Assembly: GCF_035918015.1 (NCBI RefSeq)
Contig: NZ_CP109132.1
Location: 2,108,001-2,172,000, forward strand
Length of the DNA stretch: 64,000 nt
DNA from: Streptomyces sp. NBC_01754
GTDB lineage: Bacteria; Actinomycetota; Actinomycetes; Streptomycetales; Streptomycetaceae
Direction: 5' to 3'
Positions within the stretch are counted from its first letter, which is position 1. Each line of letters begins with the position of its first letter. The translations under genes were made by a program, and so were the position numbers. Below, one piece after another: positions 36,510-45,377 of this stretch. Under the pieces are notes generated by a model. That model made no database searches. It saw nothing but the letters and a program-made list of their open reading frames with translations, and was not told the DNA's origin.

Positions 36510-37661
36510 TCAGCCGCCGGAGGTGTCCAGCTCGGCCTCGGCGCCCACGCCCGCGCAGTCGTAGGGATCCTTCAGCCAGCCGTCCGGGAGCGCCACGCGG
36601 TTGTTGCCCGAGGTGCGCCCCCGGGGTCCGTCCGCGCCGTCCGGCCAGGGCTGGTCCAGGTCCAGCTCCCGCAGCTGGGAGTCCAGTTCCTCCAGCGACG
36701 AGGTGACCGCGAGCTTCCTGCGCATCTCGGACCCGACGGCGAAGCCCTTGAGGTACCAGGCCACGTGCTTGCGGAAGTCGATCACGCCCCTGCTCTCGTC
36801 GCCGATCCACTCCCCCAGCAGCGTGGCATGGCGCAGCATGACGTCCGCGACCTGCCGCAGGGCGGGCGTCTGCCGGGTGCCGGTGCCCTCGAAGGCGCTG
36901 ACCAGGTCGCCGAAGAGCCACGGCCTGCCGAGGCAGCCACGGCCGACGACCACCCCGTCGCAGCCGGTCTCGCGCATCATCCGCAGGGCGTCGTCCGCGC
37001 TCCAGATGTCGCCGTTGCCGAGGACGGGGATCTCCGGAACGTGCTCCTTGAGGCGGGCGACGGCGTCCCAGTCGGCGGTGCCGCCGTAGTGCTGGGCGGT
37101 GGTCCTGCCGTGGAGGGCGACGGCCGTGACGCCCTCCTCGACGGCGATACGGCCGGCGTCGAGGTAGGTGAGGTGGTCGTCGTCGATGCCCTTGCGCATC
37201 TTGATGGTGACCGGGAGGTCACCCGCGCCCGCCACGGCCTCCCTGAGGATCGCTCTCAGCAGCGGCCGCTTGAACGGCAGCGCGGAGCCACCGCCCTTGC
37301 GGGTGACCTTGGGGACGGGGCAGCCGAAGTTCAGGTCGATGTGGTCGGCGAGGTCCTCCTCGACGATCATCCGGACGGCCTTGCCCACGGTCTCCGGGTC
37401 CACTCCGTACAGCTGGATGGAGCGCGGGGTCTCGCTCGCGTCGAAGTGGATGAGCTGCATGGTCTTCTCGTTGCGCTCGACCAGCGCCCGCGTGGTGATC
37501 ATCTCGCTGACGAACAGCCCCTTGCCGCCGGAGAACTCCCGGCACAGGGTGCGGAACGGCGCATTGGTGATACCGGCCATCGGGGCCAGCACCACCGGCG
37601 GCCGCACGGTGTGCGGACCGATGCGGAGCGGTGCGGGGGTGGCGGGGGCGAGCGTGGTCAT
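36510..37661 (-). CDS. dusB: tRNA-dihydrouridine synthase
   Basis: 383 aa from ATG 37661. It reduces uridines in the tRNA D-loop with FMN and NADPH. TIM-barrel family motifs are clear: LAPMAGITNAPFRTLCREF, the FMN/active-site element DLNFGCPVPKVTRKGGGSAL with the catalytic Cys, TIKMRKGID, ALHGRTTAQ, VLGNGDI and GVVVGRGCLGRPW. Full length. Confidence 0.95.
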   Translation of the reverse strand: MTTLAPATPAPLRIGPHTVRPPVVLAPMAGITNAPFRTLCREFSGGKGLFVSEMITTRALVERNEKTMQLIHFDASETPRSIQLYGVDPETVGKAVRMIVEEDLADHIDLNFGCPVPKVTRKGGGSALPFKRPLLRAILREAVAGAGDLPVTIKMRKGIDDDHLTYLDAGRIAVEEGVTAVALHGRTTAQHYGGTADWDAVARLKEHVPEIPVLGNGDIWSADDALRMMRETGCDGVVVGRGCLGRPWLFGDLVSAFEGTGTRQTPALRQVADVMLRHATLLGEWIGDESRGVIDFRKHVAWYLKGFAVGSEMRRKLAVTSSLEELDSQLRELDLDQPWPDGADGPRGRTSGNNRVALPDGWLKDPYDCAGVGAEAELDTSGG

Positions 37662-37757
37662 CCCCCCATTGTCGCGTACGCCGGGAAGATCGCTCCCGCC
37701 GCCCGCCGCACCCGCTCGGGCACCGGCGGACAGCGCCCCGTCCCGGTCGCTCTCGGC

Positions 37758-38615
37758 TCAGCCGGCGGGCCGGACCGGCTCCGCTCCGGTCTCGATCAGG
37801 AAGCCGGTGAGCACTTCGGCGAGCCGTTCCGGCTGGTCCTCAGGGACGAGGGTGGAGGAGTCGGCGATCTCGACCAGCCGGCCCTGTGGATACAGCTCGG
37901 CCAGACGCCGGCCGTGCTCACGCGGCATCAGTCTGTCCTCGGTCGCCCAGACGACCAGTACGGGGCGGTCGAAGTCACGCAGTCGCTCGCTCCAGGCCAG
38001 CAGCGTTCCGCGCTTGGGCGCCGAGGTGGCGAACTTGGCGAAGTCCCTGCGGATCGCCCTGCTCCGGGTCGCGGGGGCGAACCAGTCGTCCATGACCTCG
38101 TCCGGGACCCCGCGCAGGCTCATTCCGCCGTACCCGTTGCGGTTATGGCGGAACGCGGGGATACGCATCAGGCGCGTCAGGAGCCGGACACCGCCGGGAA
38201 TCCCGCACACCGCGGCGGCCGCCTTGGCGGGTCCCGGGGGAAAGTTGTCGAACGCCTCGCAGGCCACCAGCACCAAGCGGGCGAGCCGCTCCGACTTCCC
38301 TTCCGACACCAGGAACTGGCCGCCGCCCCAGTCGTTGAGGACGAGCGTCACATCGGCGAGGCCGAGCCGTTCGATGAACTCCCCCAGGAGCAGGGCGACA
38401 CCTCGCTGGCACAGATCGGCGTGCCGGGCCATCGGCCGGCGATGTCCGCCGAGGGGCAGCGTGGGCAGGACGCACCGGTATCCGTCCAGCAGCGGCACCA
38501 CTTTGCGCCACTGTGTCCCGTTCATCGGCAGGCCGTGGCACAGCACCAGCACCGGCCCGTCACCACCGGTGTCCTGATATTCGACCGTTCCGGACGACAG
38601 CACGATCTGCGGCAT
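37758..38615 (-). CDS. Alpha/beta-fold hydrolase
   Basis: 285 aa from ATG 38615 with AAAGGGGG upstream. It opens with the oxyanion-hole segment LVLCHGLPMNGTQW. The nucleophile elbow is TLVLNDWGGGQFLV, so the nucleophile would be Asp (NDWGG), as in haloalkane dehalogenases and epoxide hydrolases. Later come VLVVWATEDRLMPREHGRRL and the C-terminal His region. Asp suggests a dehalogenase or epoxide hydrolase; substrate is unknown. Confidence 0.82.
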   Translation of the reverse strand: MPQIVLSSGTVEYQDTGGDGPVLVLCHGLPMNGTQWRKVVPLLDGYRCVLPTLPLGGHRRPMARHADLCQRGVALLLGEFIERLGLADVTLVLNDWGGGQFLVSEGKSERLARLVLVACEAFDNFPPGPAKAAAAVCGIPGGVRLLTRLMRIPAFRHNRNGYGGMSLRGVPDEVMDDWFAPATRSRAIRRDFAKFATSAPKRGTLLAWSERLRDFDRPVLVVWATEDRLMPREHGRRLAELYPQGRLVEIADSSTLVPEDQPERLAEVLTGFLIETGAEPVRPAG

Positions 38616-38762
38616 CGGACCCCCTTTAGCAGGCGGTTCCAAGGTAGTCCGGTGAACGCCGACGGACCAGGCGAAGGTCTCCTCGGACACCCCCCGGAGC
38701 CGGACACCCACACGTCGGCGCCTCTCGCGTCCCGGGTACGCGGGACAGCCGCCGGCACAGAT

Positions 38763-38799
38763 GCGGGCCCGGACCGCCGAAGCGGTGGTCCGGGCCCGC
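38763..38799 (-). terminator. Hairpin after the DUF6243 gene
   Basis: 13-base perfect arms (GCGGGCCCGGACC and GGTCCGGGCCCGC) with a loop that can extend the fold. It lies 28 bases past the stop at 38827. Confidence 0.6.
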
Positions 38800-38826
38800 G
38801 TCCGGCGCCGGGCGCCGGTGGGTGGG

Positions 38827-39036
38827 TCAGCTCCGCGTCGTGTCCTGCTCCGGCGCGGCGTCCACGGCCTCGGCGGCCCCGGCGCGCTCACGCATCTTGC
38901 GCAGCAGTTCCTGCTTCTGGTCGGCCGACGTCTTGCGGTCGGCGTTGCGTGCGGGGCCGTTGCCCTGCTGGTCGGCGCGGGACAGCTTCTTGCGCTGTCC
39001 GCCTACGCCGAGGAGGTTGTTGCGGCTCTTGGCCAC
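38827..39036 (-). CDS. DUF6243-like small basic protein
   Basis: 69 aa from ATG 39036, GGGGAG upstream. The sequence MAKSRNNLLGVGGQRKKLS, then NADRKTSADQKQELLRKMRER, is a conserved Streptomyces small protein that I recall as DUF6243. It is positively charged and without membrane segment; RNA or ribosome binding is conceivable but unproved. Confidence 0.75.
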   Translation of the reverse strand: MAKSRNNLLGVGGQRKKLSRADQQGNGPARNADRKTSADQKQELLRKMRERAGAAEAVDAAPEQDTTRS

Positions 39037-39107
39037 GGCGTTCTCCCCTTCGTGGTGAGACGTGAGGTCGGAGGTGTTCGGGGATCCGGTGGATCCGTTC
39101 GACGGCC

Positions 39108-39135
39108 GGCGGGCCCTGCTCGGTCCGGGCCCGCC
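39108..39135 (-). terminator. Hairpin between the nonapeptide ORF and the DUF6243 gene
   Basis: GGCGGGCCC and GGGCCCGCC pair perfectly around ten bases, starting seven bases past the stop of the nine-codon ORF at 39142-39171. It is either a terminator for the upstream transcript or part of an attenuator. Confidence 0.45.
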
Positions 39136-39141
39136 GCGCGC

Positions 39142-39171
39142 TCACTCGTAGATCTGGAAGAACGAAGACAT
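39142..39171 (-). CDS. Possible nine-residue peptide (MSSFFQIYE)
   Basis: ATG 39171 opens MSSFFQIYE-stop. Its codons are AT-richer than its surroundings, and a hairpin follows seven bases later. The only upstream purine run (GAGG) is 12 bases away. It could be a leader peptide or chance. Confidence 0.25.
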   Translation of the reverse strand: MSSFFQIYE

Positions 39172-39239
39172 GCCGGAAAGGTACCTCGGAAACGGGAGCC
39201 CTCTCACCCGCTTTTCCGGCGCGCGGGCGGCTTCGGCGC

Positions 39240-39443
39240 TCAGGCGGACGGGTCGACCGTCGCCTGGTGCGCCTCGGCGAGGTGCTCCTGGGCCTTCAGC
39301 CAGGGCAGGAACTGCGCCCCCTGCCGCCAGCCGCAGGTATCGCAGGCCAGTTGGCTCCGCGGCCCCGACTTCGTCACGTGGACGACGTGCTCGCGGCCGT
39401 GCCCGTCCCATCTGCTGACCTTGCTCGTGGCCATGGCTGCCAT
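39240..39443 (-). CDS. Small zinc-finger-like protein, unknown function
   Basis: 67 aa from ATG 39443 with AGGAGG four bases upstream; a second ATG nine bases later is an alternative. It contains CDTCGWRQGAQ and, 17 residues on, HLAEAHQ, which together form a C2H2-like zinc site. VHVTKSGPRSQLACDTCGW resembles single zinc-ribbon proteins common in Streptomyces. The function is unknown. Confidence 0.7.
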   Translation of the reverse strand: MAAMATSKVSRWDGHGREHVVHVTKSGPRSQLACDTCGWRQGAQFLPWLKAQEHLAEAHQATVDPSA

Positions 39444-39479
39444 GGAGCCTCCTGTGAACGGGTGTGTCCAGCAGTGTGC

Positions 39480-39520
39480 ACGAAGCCCCCGGGCCGCGGT
39501 AGCGGACCCGGGGGCTTCGT
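39480..39520 (-). terminator. Terminator downstream of glyS
   Basis: 14-base perfect arms (ACGAAGCCCCCGGG and CCCGGGGGCTTCGT) around a 13-base loop, starting 19 bases past the glyS stop. Confidence 0.75.
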
Positions 39521-39538
39521 CACCGGCCGGCTGCGGCG

Positions 39539-40921
39539 TCAGCAGCCCAGCAGACGGGAGCCGAGGTAGCTCTGGATCTGGTCCAGGGAGACCCGCTCCT
39601 GCTTCATGGTGTCGCGCTCACGCACGGTCACCGCGTTGTCGTCGAGGGTGTCGAAGTCGACGGTGACGCAGAACGGCGTGCCGATCTCGTCCTGGCGGCG
39701 GTAGCGGCGGCCGATGGCGCCCGCGTCGTCGAACTCGATGTTCCAGTTCTGCCGCAGGTCGGTCGCGAGGCCCTTGGCCTTCGGCGACAGCTGCGGGTTG
39801 CGGGACAGCGGCAGCACGGCGACCTTGACCGGGGCCAGGCGGGGGTCGAGGCGCATCACGGCGCGCTTGTCCATGACGCCCTTGGCGTTGGGGGCCTCGT
39901 CCTCGCTGTAGGCGTCGAGGAGGAAGGCCAGCATGGCGCGGCCGACACCGGCCGCGGGCTCGATGACGTACGGCGTGTAGCGCTCGCTCTTCTCCTGGTC
40001 GAAGTAGGAGAGGTCCGTGCCCGAGGCCTTGGAGTGCGCCGTGAGGTCGTAGTCGGTGCGGTTGGCGACGCCCTCCAGCTCACCCCACTCGCTGCCGCCG
40101 AAGCGGTAGCGGTACTCGATGTCGGCGGTGCGCTTGGAGTAGTGGGAGAGCTTCTCCTGCGGGTGCTCGAACCAGCGCATGTTCTCCTCGCGCAGGCCGA
40201 GACCGGTGTACCAGTTCCAGCGCTGCTGCATCCAGTACTCCTGCCACTCCTCGTCCTCACCCGGCTTGACGAAGAACTCCATCTCCATCTGCTCGAACTC
40301 GCGGGTGCGGAAGATGAAGTTGCCCGGGGTGATCTCGTTGCGGAAGGACTTGCCCATCTGCGCGATGCCGAACGGCGGCTTCTTGCGCGAGGTCTGCTGC
40401 ACCTGGCCGAAGTTGGTGAAGATGCCCTGGGCGGTCTCCGGACGCAGGTAGGCGACGGAGCCGGAGTCCTGGGTCGGGCCGAGGTGGGTGGACAGCAGGC
40501 CGGAGAACTGCTTGGGCTCGGTGAAGGTGCCCTTGTTGCCGCAGTTGGGGCAGTTGAGGTCGGCCAGGCCGTTGACGGGCGGCTTGCCGTGCTTCTCCTC
40601 GTACGCCTCCTCCAGGTGGTCGGCGCGGTAGCGCTTGTGGCAGGAGGTGCACTCGGTCAGCGGGTCGGAGAACGTGGCGACGTGACCGGAGGCGACCCAG
40701 ACCTCGGGGGCGAGGATGACCGACGAGTCGAGGCCGACCACGTCCTCGCGGGAGGTGACCATGTAACGCCACCACTGACGCTTGAGGTTCTCCTTCAGCT
40801 CAACACCCAGGGGCCCGTAGTCCCAGGCGGCCTTCTGGCCACCGTAGATCTCACTGCAGGGATAGACGAAGCCACGGCGCTTGCTCAGGCTGACGATGGT
40901 GTCGATCTTGTCGGCGGCCAC
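39539..40921 (-). CDS. glyS: Glycine-tRNA ligase
   Basis: 460 aa from GTG 40921. It is the alpha-2 type class II synthetase. Recognisable are [22 protein letters not shown] at the start, a zinc-binding insert ([11 protein letters not shown] and CPNCGNKG), motif 2 ([21 protein letters not shown]), motif 3 ([16 protein letters not shown]) and a C-terminal anticodon domain ([10 protein letters not shown]). The length is normal. It is divergent from znuA across 220 bases. Confidence 0.97.
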   Translation of the reverse strand: MAADKIDTIVSLSKRRGFVYPCSEIYGGQKAAWDYGPLGVELKENLKRQWWRYMVTSREDVVGLDSSVILAPEVWVASGHVATFSDPLTECTSCHKRYRADHLEEAYEEKHGKPPVNGLADLNCPNCGNKGTFTEPKQFSGLLSTHLGPTQDSGSVAYLRPETAQGIFTNFGQVQQTSRKKPPFGIAQMGKSFRNEITPGNFIFRTREFEQMEMEFFVKPGEDEEWQEYWMQQRWNWYTGLGLREENMRWFEHPQEKLSHYSKRTADIEYRYRFGGSEWGELEGVANRTDYDLTAHSKASGTDLSYFDQEKSERYTPYVIEPAAGVGRAMLAFLLDAYSEDEAPNAKGVMDKRAVMRLDPRLAPVKVAVLPLSRNPQLSPKAKGLATDLRQNWNIEFDDAGAIGRRYRRQDEIGTPFCVTVDFDTLDDNAVTVRERDTMKQERVSLDQIQSYLGSRLLGC

Positions 40922-41104
40922 GGTGCTCTCTTCATTACGACGGCGAAACTGGACAGGAACGGCGCGAACCGCCTCGCTGGGGGATGGAGCTCGGGGAGAC
41001 GGGCGGGCGAATGACTCAGATTAGCTGCGGGCGCACCCCTTCGATCAAATCGGTGGGGGGCACGACGGCCCGATACCGACGATCCGGTCATCTCATCAGC
41101 CTTG

Positions 41105-41134
41105 TTGACAATCGTTTCCAGCTTTGTTGAAAAT
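41105..41134 (+). promoter_or_regulatory. Probable znuA promoter
   Basis: TTGACA at 41105-41110 and GAAAAT at 41129-41134 are 18 bases apart. The predicted transcription start falls at about 41141-41142, on or next to the ATG, so the mRNA would be leaderless. Confidence 0.5.
41106..41120. promoter_or_regulatory. Zur-like box 1
   Basis: TGACAATCGTTTCCA is a 7-1-7 imperfect palindrome close to the actinobacterial Zur consensus as I remember it (TGAAAATGATTTTCA). It overlaps the putative -35 element. Confidence 0.6.
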
Positions 41135-41142
41135 GGATGTCA
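41128..41142. promoter_or_regulatory. Zur-like box 2
   Basis: TGAAAATGGATGTCA keeps the left half-site of the Zur consensus exactly and ends on the A of the znuA ATG. It covers the -10 region, so bound Zur-Zn would block transcription. Confidence 0.65.
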
Positions 41143-42128
41143 TGAACGTACGCCGCCTGATACCCGCCACCGCCGTCGCCGGAGCAGCCGTCCTCGGCCT
41201 CACCACGCTCTCCGCCTGCTCCTCCTCCGACCCCGCGGACGGGAAGGGCAACGGCACGCTGGACGTCGTGGCGTCCTTCTATCCGATGCAGTACCTCGCC
41301 GAGGAGATCGGTGGATCGCACGTGTCCGTCACCTCGCTGACCAAGCCGGGCGTCGAGCCGCACGACCTGGAGCTCTCCCCCCGGCAGATCGGCTCGCTGA
41401 GCGACGCCGACTACATCCTGTACCTCAAGGGCATCCAGCCCGCCGTGGACGACGCGGTGGGCCAGGCCGGGGTGGAGAACACCGTGGACGCGGCCTCCCT
41501 CACCACGCTGGAGGACCACGGCACCGAGGTCGACGGCGAAGACGGCCACGACCACGAAGACGGCCACGACCACGAAGAGGGCGACGACCACGGCCACGAC
41601 CACGCGGGCGCCGACCCCCACGTCTGGCTGGACCCGGTGAAGTACGCCGAGGTCGCCCAGGGGGTCGGGAAGTCCCTGGAGAAGGCCGACCCCGCGCACG
41701 CCGACGACTACCGGGCGAACACCGCGAAGCTGGTCGGGAAGCTGGACGCGCTGGACACCGCGTACAGGACCGGGCTGAAGGACACCGCGACGAAGACCTT
41801 CATCACCACGCACTCCGCCTTCGGCTACCTCGCCGAGCGCTACGGCCTCGTCCAGGAGGGCATCGCCGGCATCGACCCCGAGGCCGAGCCCAGCCCGGCC
41901 CGGATCAACGAGATCCACGCCGTCGCGGAGGAGAACAAGGCCACCACCGTGTTCTTCGAGACGCTCGCCAGCGACAAGACCGCCACGACCCTGGCCAAGG
42001 ACCTCGGCCTGAAGACGGACGTCCTGGACCCGCTGGAGGGAATCACCGGCACGTCCCAGGGCGCCGACTACCTCGAGGTCATGAAGTCCAACCTCGCCGC
42101 GCTGCAGAAGGCGCTCGGCGCCAAGTGA
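41142..42128 (+). CDS. znuA: Zinc ABC transporter, substrate-binding lipoprotein
   Basis: 328 aa from ATG 41142. A lipoprotein signal (AVLGLTTLSAC) anchors it outside the membrane. Cluster A-I fold features are VVASFYPMQYLAEEIGG, PHDLELSPRQ, DPHVWLDPVKY, THSAFGYLAERYG and FETLASDKTA. A loop rich in His and Asp (HDHEDGHDHEEGDDHGHDH), just before the metal site, is typical of zinc carriers and not of manganese carriers. Two Zur-like boxes overlap its promoter. It heads the operon with the ATPase, the permease and the regulator. Confidence 0.93.
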   Translation: MNVRRLIPATAVAGAAVLGLTTLSACSSSDPADGKGNGTLDVVASFYPMQYLAEEIGGSHVSVTSLTKPGVEPHDLELSPRQIGSLSDADYILYLKGIQPAVDDAVGQAGVENTVDAASLTTLEDHGTEVDGEDGHDHEDGHDHEEGDDHGHDHAGADPHVWLDPVKYAEVAQGVGKSLEKADPAHADDYRANTAKLVGKLDALDTAYRTGLKDTATKTFITTHSAFGYLAERYGLVQEGIAGIDPEAEPSPARINEIHAVAEENKATTVFFETLASDKTATTLAKDLGLKTDVLDPLEGITGTSQGADYLEVMKSNLAALQKALGAK

Positions 42129-42169
42129 CCCCTCGCCCCTCTCTCCCGCCAGCAGCATCGGAGGCGCTC

Positions 42170-43024
42170 ATGCCCGAGCCCGGTACGTATGAGTCCGGAA
42201 CGCCTGAGTCCGGTACGCCCCGGCCCGGTACGCCCGAACCCGTGATCAGCATGCGCGCGGGGACGGCGACGCTCGGTGCGCGCCCCGTGCTGCGCGGCGT
42301 CGACCTGACCGTCCACCGGGGCGAGGTGGTGGCCCTGCTCGGCGCCAACGGCTCGGGCAAGTCCACCGCCGTACGCTCCGTCATCGGCCAGGTGCCACTG
42401 ACCGGCGGCACGGTGGAGCTGTTCGGCACCCCGCTGCGCCGCTTCCGCCGGTGGGCGCGCGTCGGCTACGTACCGCAGCGCACCACCGCCGCCGGCGGCG
42501 TCCCGGCCACGATCCGGGAGGTGGTCTCCTCCGGGCGGCTCTCCCGTACGAGGCTGCGGCCGCCGGGCAAGGCGGACCGGGCCGCGGTCGACCGTGCCAT
42601 CGCGCTCGTCGGCCTCGGCGACCGGGCCAAGGACTCCGTGGACGCCCTCTCCGGCGGCCAGCACCAGCGGGTGCTGATCGCCCGCGCCCTCGCCGCCGAA
42701 CCCGAGCTGCTGATCATGGACGAGCCGATGGCCGGCGTCGACCTGGCCAGCCAGGAGGTACTCGCCTCGACGCTGCGCGAGCAGGTCGCCGCCGGGACCA
42801 CGGTCCTCCTCGTCCTGCACGAGCTCGGCCCGCTGGAGCCGCTGATCGACCGGGCGGTCGTCCTGCGGGACGGCTGTGTCCTGCACGACGGGCCGCCCCA
42901 CGAGGCCGTCGGCCGGCATCCCCTCCCGAGCCCTCGGCTCCGTCCGGGCGGGGAACGCCCCGATCCCGGCCACTGCCATCCCCACACGGCCTCGGGGCCC
43001 GTCCGGACGGGACTGCTGACCTGA
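42170..43024 (+). CDS. znuC: Zinc ABC transporter, ATP-binding protein
   Basis: 284 aa from ATG 42170 with GGAGG upstream. Walker A is LLGANGSGKST, the signature is ALSGGQHQR and Walker B is ELLIMDEPMAGVD. The start carries a short threonine/proline-rich extension with a repeated ESGTP/RPGTP unit. The C-terminus is rich in His, Cys and Pro (HCHPH), which might bind zinc. It lies 41 bases after znuA and its stop is two bases before the permease start. Confidence 0.92.
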   Translation: MPEPGTYESGTPESGTPRPGTPEPVISMRAGTATLGARPVLRGVDLTVHRGEVVALLGANGSGKSTAVRSVIGQVPLTGGTVELFGTPLRRFRRWARVGYVPQRTTAAGGVPATIREVVSSGRLSRTRLRPPGKADRAAVDRAIALVGLGDRAKDSVDALSGGQHQRVLIARALAAEPELLIMDEPMAGVDLASQEVLASTLREQVAAGTTVLLVLHELGPLEPLIDRAVVLRDGCVLHDGPPHEAVGRHPLPSPRLRPGGERPDPGHCHPHTASGPVRTGLLT

Positions 43025-43026
43025 TC

Positions 43027-43920
43027 ATGGAATTCCTCTCTCCCCCCTTCATGCAGCGGGCCCTGATCGCGGCCGTGCTGGTCGGGATCACCGCGCCCGC
43101 CATCGGTATCTACCTGGTCCAGCGCCGGCAGGCCCTGATGGGCGACGGCATCGGGCACATCGCCATGACCGGTGTCGGCCTCGGCTTCCTGATGTCCGCC
43201 AACCCCGTCTGGATGGCCACCCTGGTGGCCGTGACGGGGTCGGTCGTCATGGAGCTGATCCGCTGGTACGGACGCACCCGCGGCGACATCGCCCTGGCCA
43301 TGCTCTTCTACGGGGGCATGGCGGGCGGGGTGATGCTGATCAACCTCTCCGACACGGGCTCCAACGCCAATCTCACCTCGTACCTCTTCGGTTCGCTGTC
43401 GACGGTCTCCGAGGAGGACGTCGTCACGATCGGCGTGCTGGCCGCCCTCGTGGTCCTCGTCACGGTGGGGCTGCGGCGGCAGCTGTTCGCGGTCAGCCAG
43501 GACGAGGAGTTCGCCCGGGTCACCGGGCTGCCGGTGCGGGTGCTCAACCTGCTGGTCGCCGTGACGGCGGCGGTCACGGTCACCGTGGCGATGCGCGTCG
43601 TCGGCCTGCTGCTGGTCAGCGCGCTGATGGTGGTCCCGGTCGCGGCCGCCCAGCAGATCGCGAAGTCCTTCAGGGTGACGTTCGTGCTGTCCGTGGTCAT
43701 CGGTACGGCCGTGACCCTGGCCGGCACCGTGACCTCCTACTACCAGGACGTCCCGCCCGGCGCGACGATCGTGCTGCTGGCCATCGCCGCGTTCGTCGCC
43801 CTGACCGCGCTCGCCGCGCCGCTGGCCCGCAGGAGGGCCCGCGCCCAGGAACCCGGCCCTGCGGAGCGCGCCCTGGAAGCACCCGGCGCACGCCCCGGCG
43901 CGGACGACGTGTGTGTATGA
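43027..43920 (+). CDS. znuB: Zinc ABC transporter, permease
   Basis: 297 aa from ATG 43027, eight or nine membrane helices. The ABC-3 family pattern is clear: FMQRALIAAVLVGITAPAIG, VQRRQALMGDGIGHIAMTGV, TSYLFGSLSTVS and MRVVGLLLVSALMVVPVAAA. It works with the two upstream genes. The C-terminal tail after the last helix is cytoplasmic and low complexity. Confidence 0.93.
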   Translation: MEFLSPPFMQRALIAAVLVGITAPAIGIYLVQRRQALMGDGIGHIAMTGVGLGFLMSANPVWMATLVAVTGSVVMELIRWYGRTRGDIALAMLFYGGMAGGVMLINLSDTGSNANLTSYLFGSLSTVSEEDVVTIGVLAALVVLVTVGLRRQLFAVSQDEEFARVTGLPVRVLNLLVAVTAAVTVTVAMRVVGLLLVSALMVVPVAAAQQIAKSFRVTFVLSVVIGTAVTLAGTVTSYYQDVPPGATIVLLAIAAFVALTALAAPLARRRARAQEPGPAERALEAPGARPGADDVCV

Positions 43921-43985
43921 CCGTGCGACGGGGCCGGGCTGGCACAATGGCTCGACATACGTACGGGCGACATGAGGAGGCAGCT

Positions 43986-44426
43986 GTGGCGACGGCGCCG
44001 ATCAGTGGCACGAACGCGGCTCCGATACGCGGCCGCTCGACCCGACAGCGGGCAGCGGTCGCTGCGGCACTCGACGAGGTGGACGAGTTCCGCAGCGCCC
44101 AGGATCTCCATGACGTGCTCAAGCACCGCGGGGACTCCGTCGGGCTGACCACGGTCTACCGCACCCTGCAGTCCCTCGCCGACGCCGGCGAGGTCGACGT
44201 CCTGCGGACCACGGAGGGCGAGGCGGTGTACCGCCGCTGCTCCACCGACGACCACCATCACCATCTGGTGTGCCGGGTCTGCGGCAAGGCGGTCGAGGTC
44301 GAGGGCCCCGCGGTGGAGCAGTGGGCCGAGGGCATCGCCTCGCAGCACGGTTACGTCGACGTGGACCACACCGTGGAGATCTTCGGCACCTGCGCGGAGT
44401 GCGCGGCGGCCTCCGACCGGGCCTGA
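43986..44426 (+). CDS. zur: Zinc uptake regulator, Fur family
   Basis: 146 aa from GTG 43986, with GAGGAGG upstream. It is a Fur-type repressor that binds DNA when loaded with zinc. The winged helix (TRQRAAVAAALDEV, SAQDLHDVLKHRGDSVGLTTVYRTLQ) is followed by a His-rich metal site (DDHHHHLVCRVCGKAVEVEG) and a second CxxC (FGTCAECAAA), which together form the structural zinc site. Its place after znuACB and the Zur-like boxes before znuA indicate an autoregulated circuit. Confidence 0.94.
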   Translation: MATAPISGTNAAPIRGRSTRQRAAVAAALDEVDEFRSAQDLHDVLKHRGDSVGLTTVYRTLQSLADAGEVDVLRTTEGEAVYRRCSTDDHHHHLVCRVCGKAVEVEGPAVEQWAEGIASQHGYVDVDHTVEIFGTCAECAAASDRA

Positions 44427-44432
44427 CCCCGG

Positions 44433-44480
44433 ACACGACGGCGCCGGGGCACCCGCGTGGGTGCCCCGGCGCCGTCGTGT
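44433..44480. terminator. 22-bp perfect-stem bidirectional terminator between zur and uppS
   Basis: Two perfect 22-base arms (beginning ACACGACGGCGCCGGGGCAC) flank a four-base loop GCGT. The convergent genes zur and uppS end on either side, so it can terminate both. Confidence 0.85.
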
Positions 44481-44510
44481 GCGCGACCGGCCGGGGAGGG
44501 AAGGGGCCGG

Positions 44511-45356
44511 TCAGACGGCCGTGCCCGCTCCCTGTGCGGCCTGCGCGGCCTGCGCCGCCTCCTGGGCGCCGCCGAAACGCCGGTCGCGCTGGGCGAATTC
44601 GAGGCAGGCGCGCCACAGGTCGCGGCGGTCGAAGTCCGGCCACAGGACGTCCTGGAAGACCATCTCGGCGTACGCGCTCTGCCAGATCAGGTAGTTGGAC
44701 GTCCGCTGCTCACCACTGGGGCGTACGAAGAGGTCCACATCCGGCATGTCCGGGTAGTAGATGTACTTCGCGAACGTCTTCTCGTTGACCTTGGACGGGT
44801 CGAGGCGCCCGGCCGCCACCTCCTCGGCGATACGCCGCGCGGCGTCGGCGATCTCGGCCCGGCCGCCGTAGTTGACGCAGAAGTACAGCGTCATCCTGTC
44901 GTTGTCCTTGGTCTGCTCCTGGGCGACCTGGAGCTCCTGGACGACGGACTTCCACAGCTTGGGCATACGCCCCACCCAGCGGATACGGATGCCGAGCTCG
45001 TCCATCTCGTCGCGCCGGCGCCGGATGACGTCCCGGTTGAAGTTCATCAGGAACTTCACCTCCTCCGGCGAGCGCTTCCAGTTCTCGGTGGAGAAGGCGT
45101 ACAGCGAGAGGTTCTTGACACCCATCTCGATGCATCCCTTGAGGACGTCCATGACGACGCCCTCGCCGACCTTGTGGCCCTCGGTGCGCGGCAGACCCCG
45201 CTCCTTGGCCCAGCGGCCGTTGCCGTCCATCACGACCGCGACGTGCTTGGGCACCAGCTCGCCGGGGATCCTCGGCGGGACGGCGCCGGAGGGGTGCGGC
45301 TCGGGGGTCTTGTACTCACGCTTGTTACGGCCGCCGAGCATCCCGCGTACTGCCAT
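44511..45356 (-). CDS. uppS: Isoprenyl transferase (undecaprenyl/polyprenyl diphosphate synthase)
   Basis: 281 aa from ATG 45356. It makes the cis-polyprenyl carrier for cell wall synthesis. Family motifs are [20 protein letters not shown] (catalytic Asp), [30 protein letters not shown] and [20 protein letters not shown], with FQDVLWPDF. The Ala/Gln-rich tail is not conserved. It lies 21 bases after recO and forms an operon with it. Confidence 0.96.
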   Translation of the reverse strand: MAVRGMLGGRNKREYKTPEPHPSGAVPPRIPGELVPKHVAVVMDGNGRWAKERGLPRTEGHKVGEGVVMDVLKGCIEMGVKNLSLYAFSTENWKRSPEEVKFLMNFNRDVIRRRRDEMDELGIRIRWVGRMPKLWKSVVQELQVAQEQTKDNDRMTLYFCVNYGGRAEIADAARRIAEEVAAGRLDPSKVNEKTFAKYIYYPDMPDVDLFVRPSGEQRTSNYLIWQSAYAEMVFQDVLWPDFDRRDLWRACLEFAQRDRRFGGAQEAAQAAQAAQGAGTAV

Positions 45357-45377
45357 GGGCTTCTTCGTCTCCCTGTG

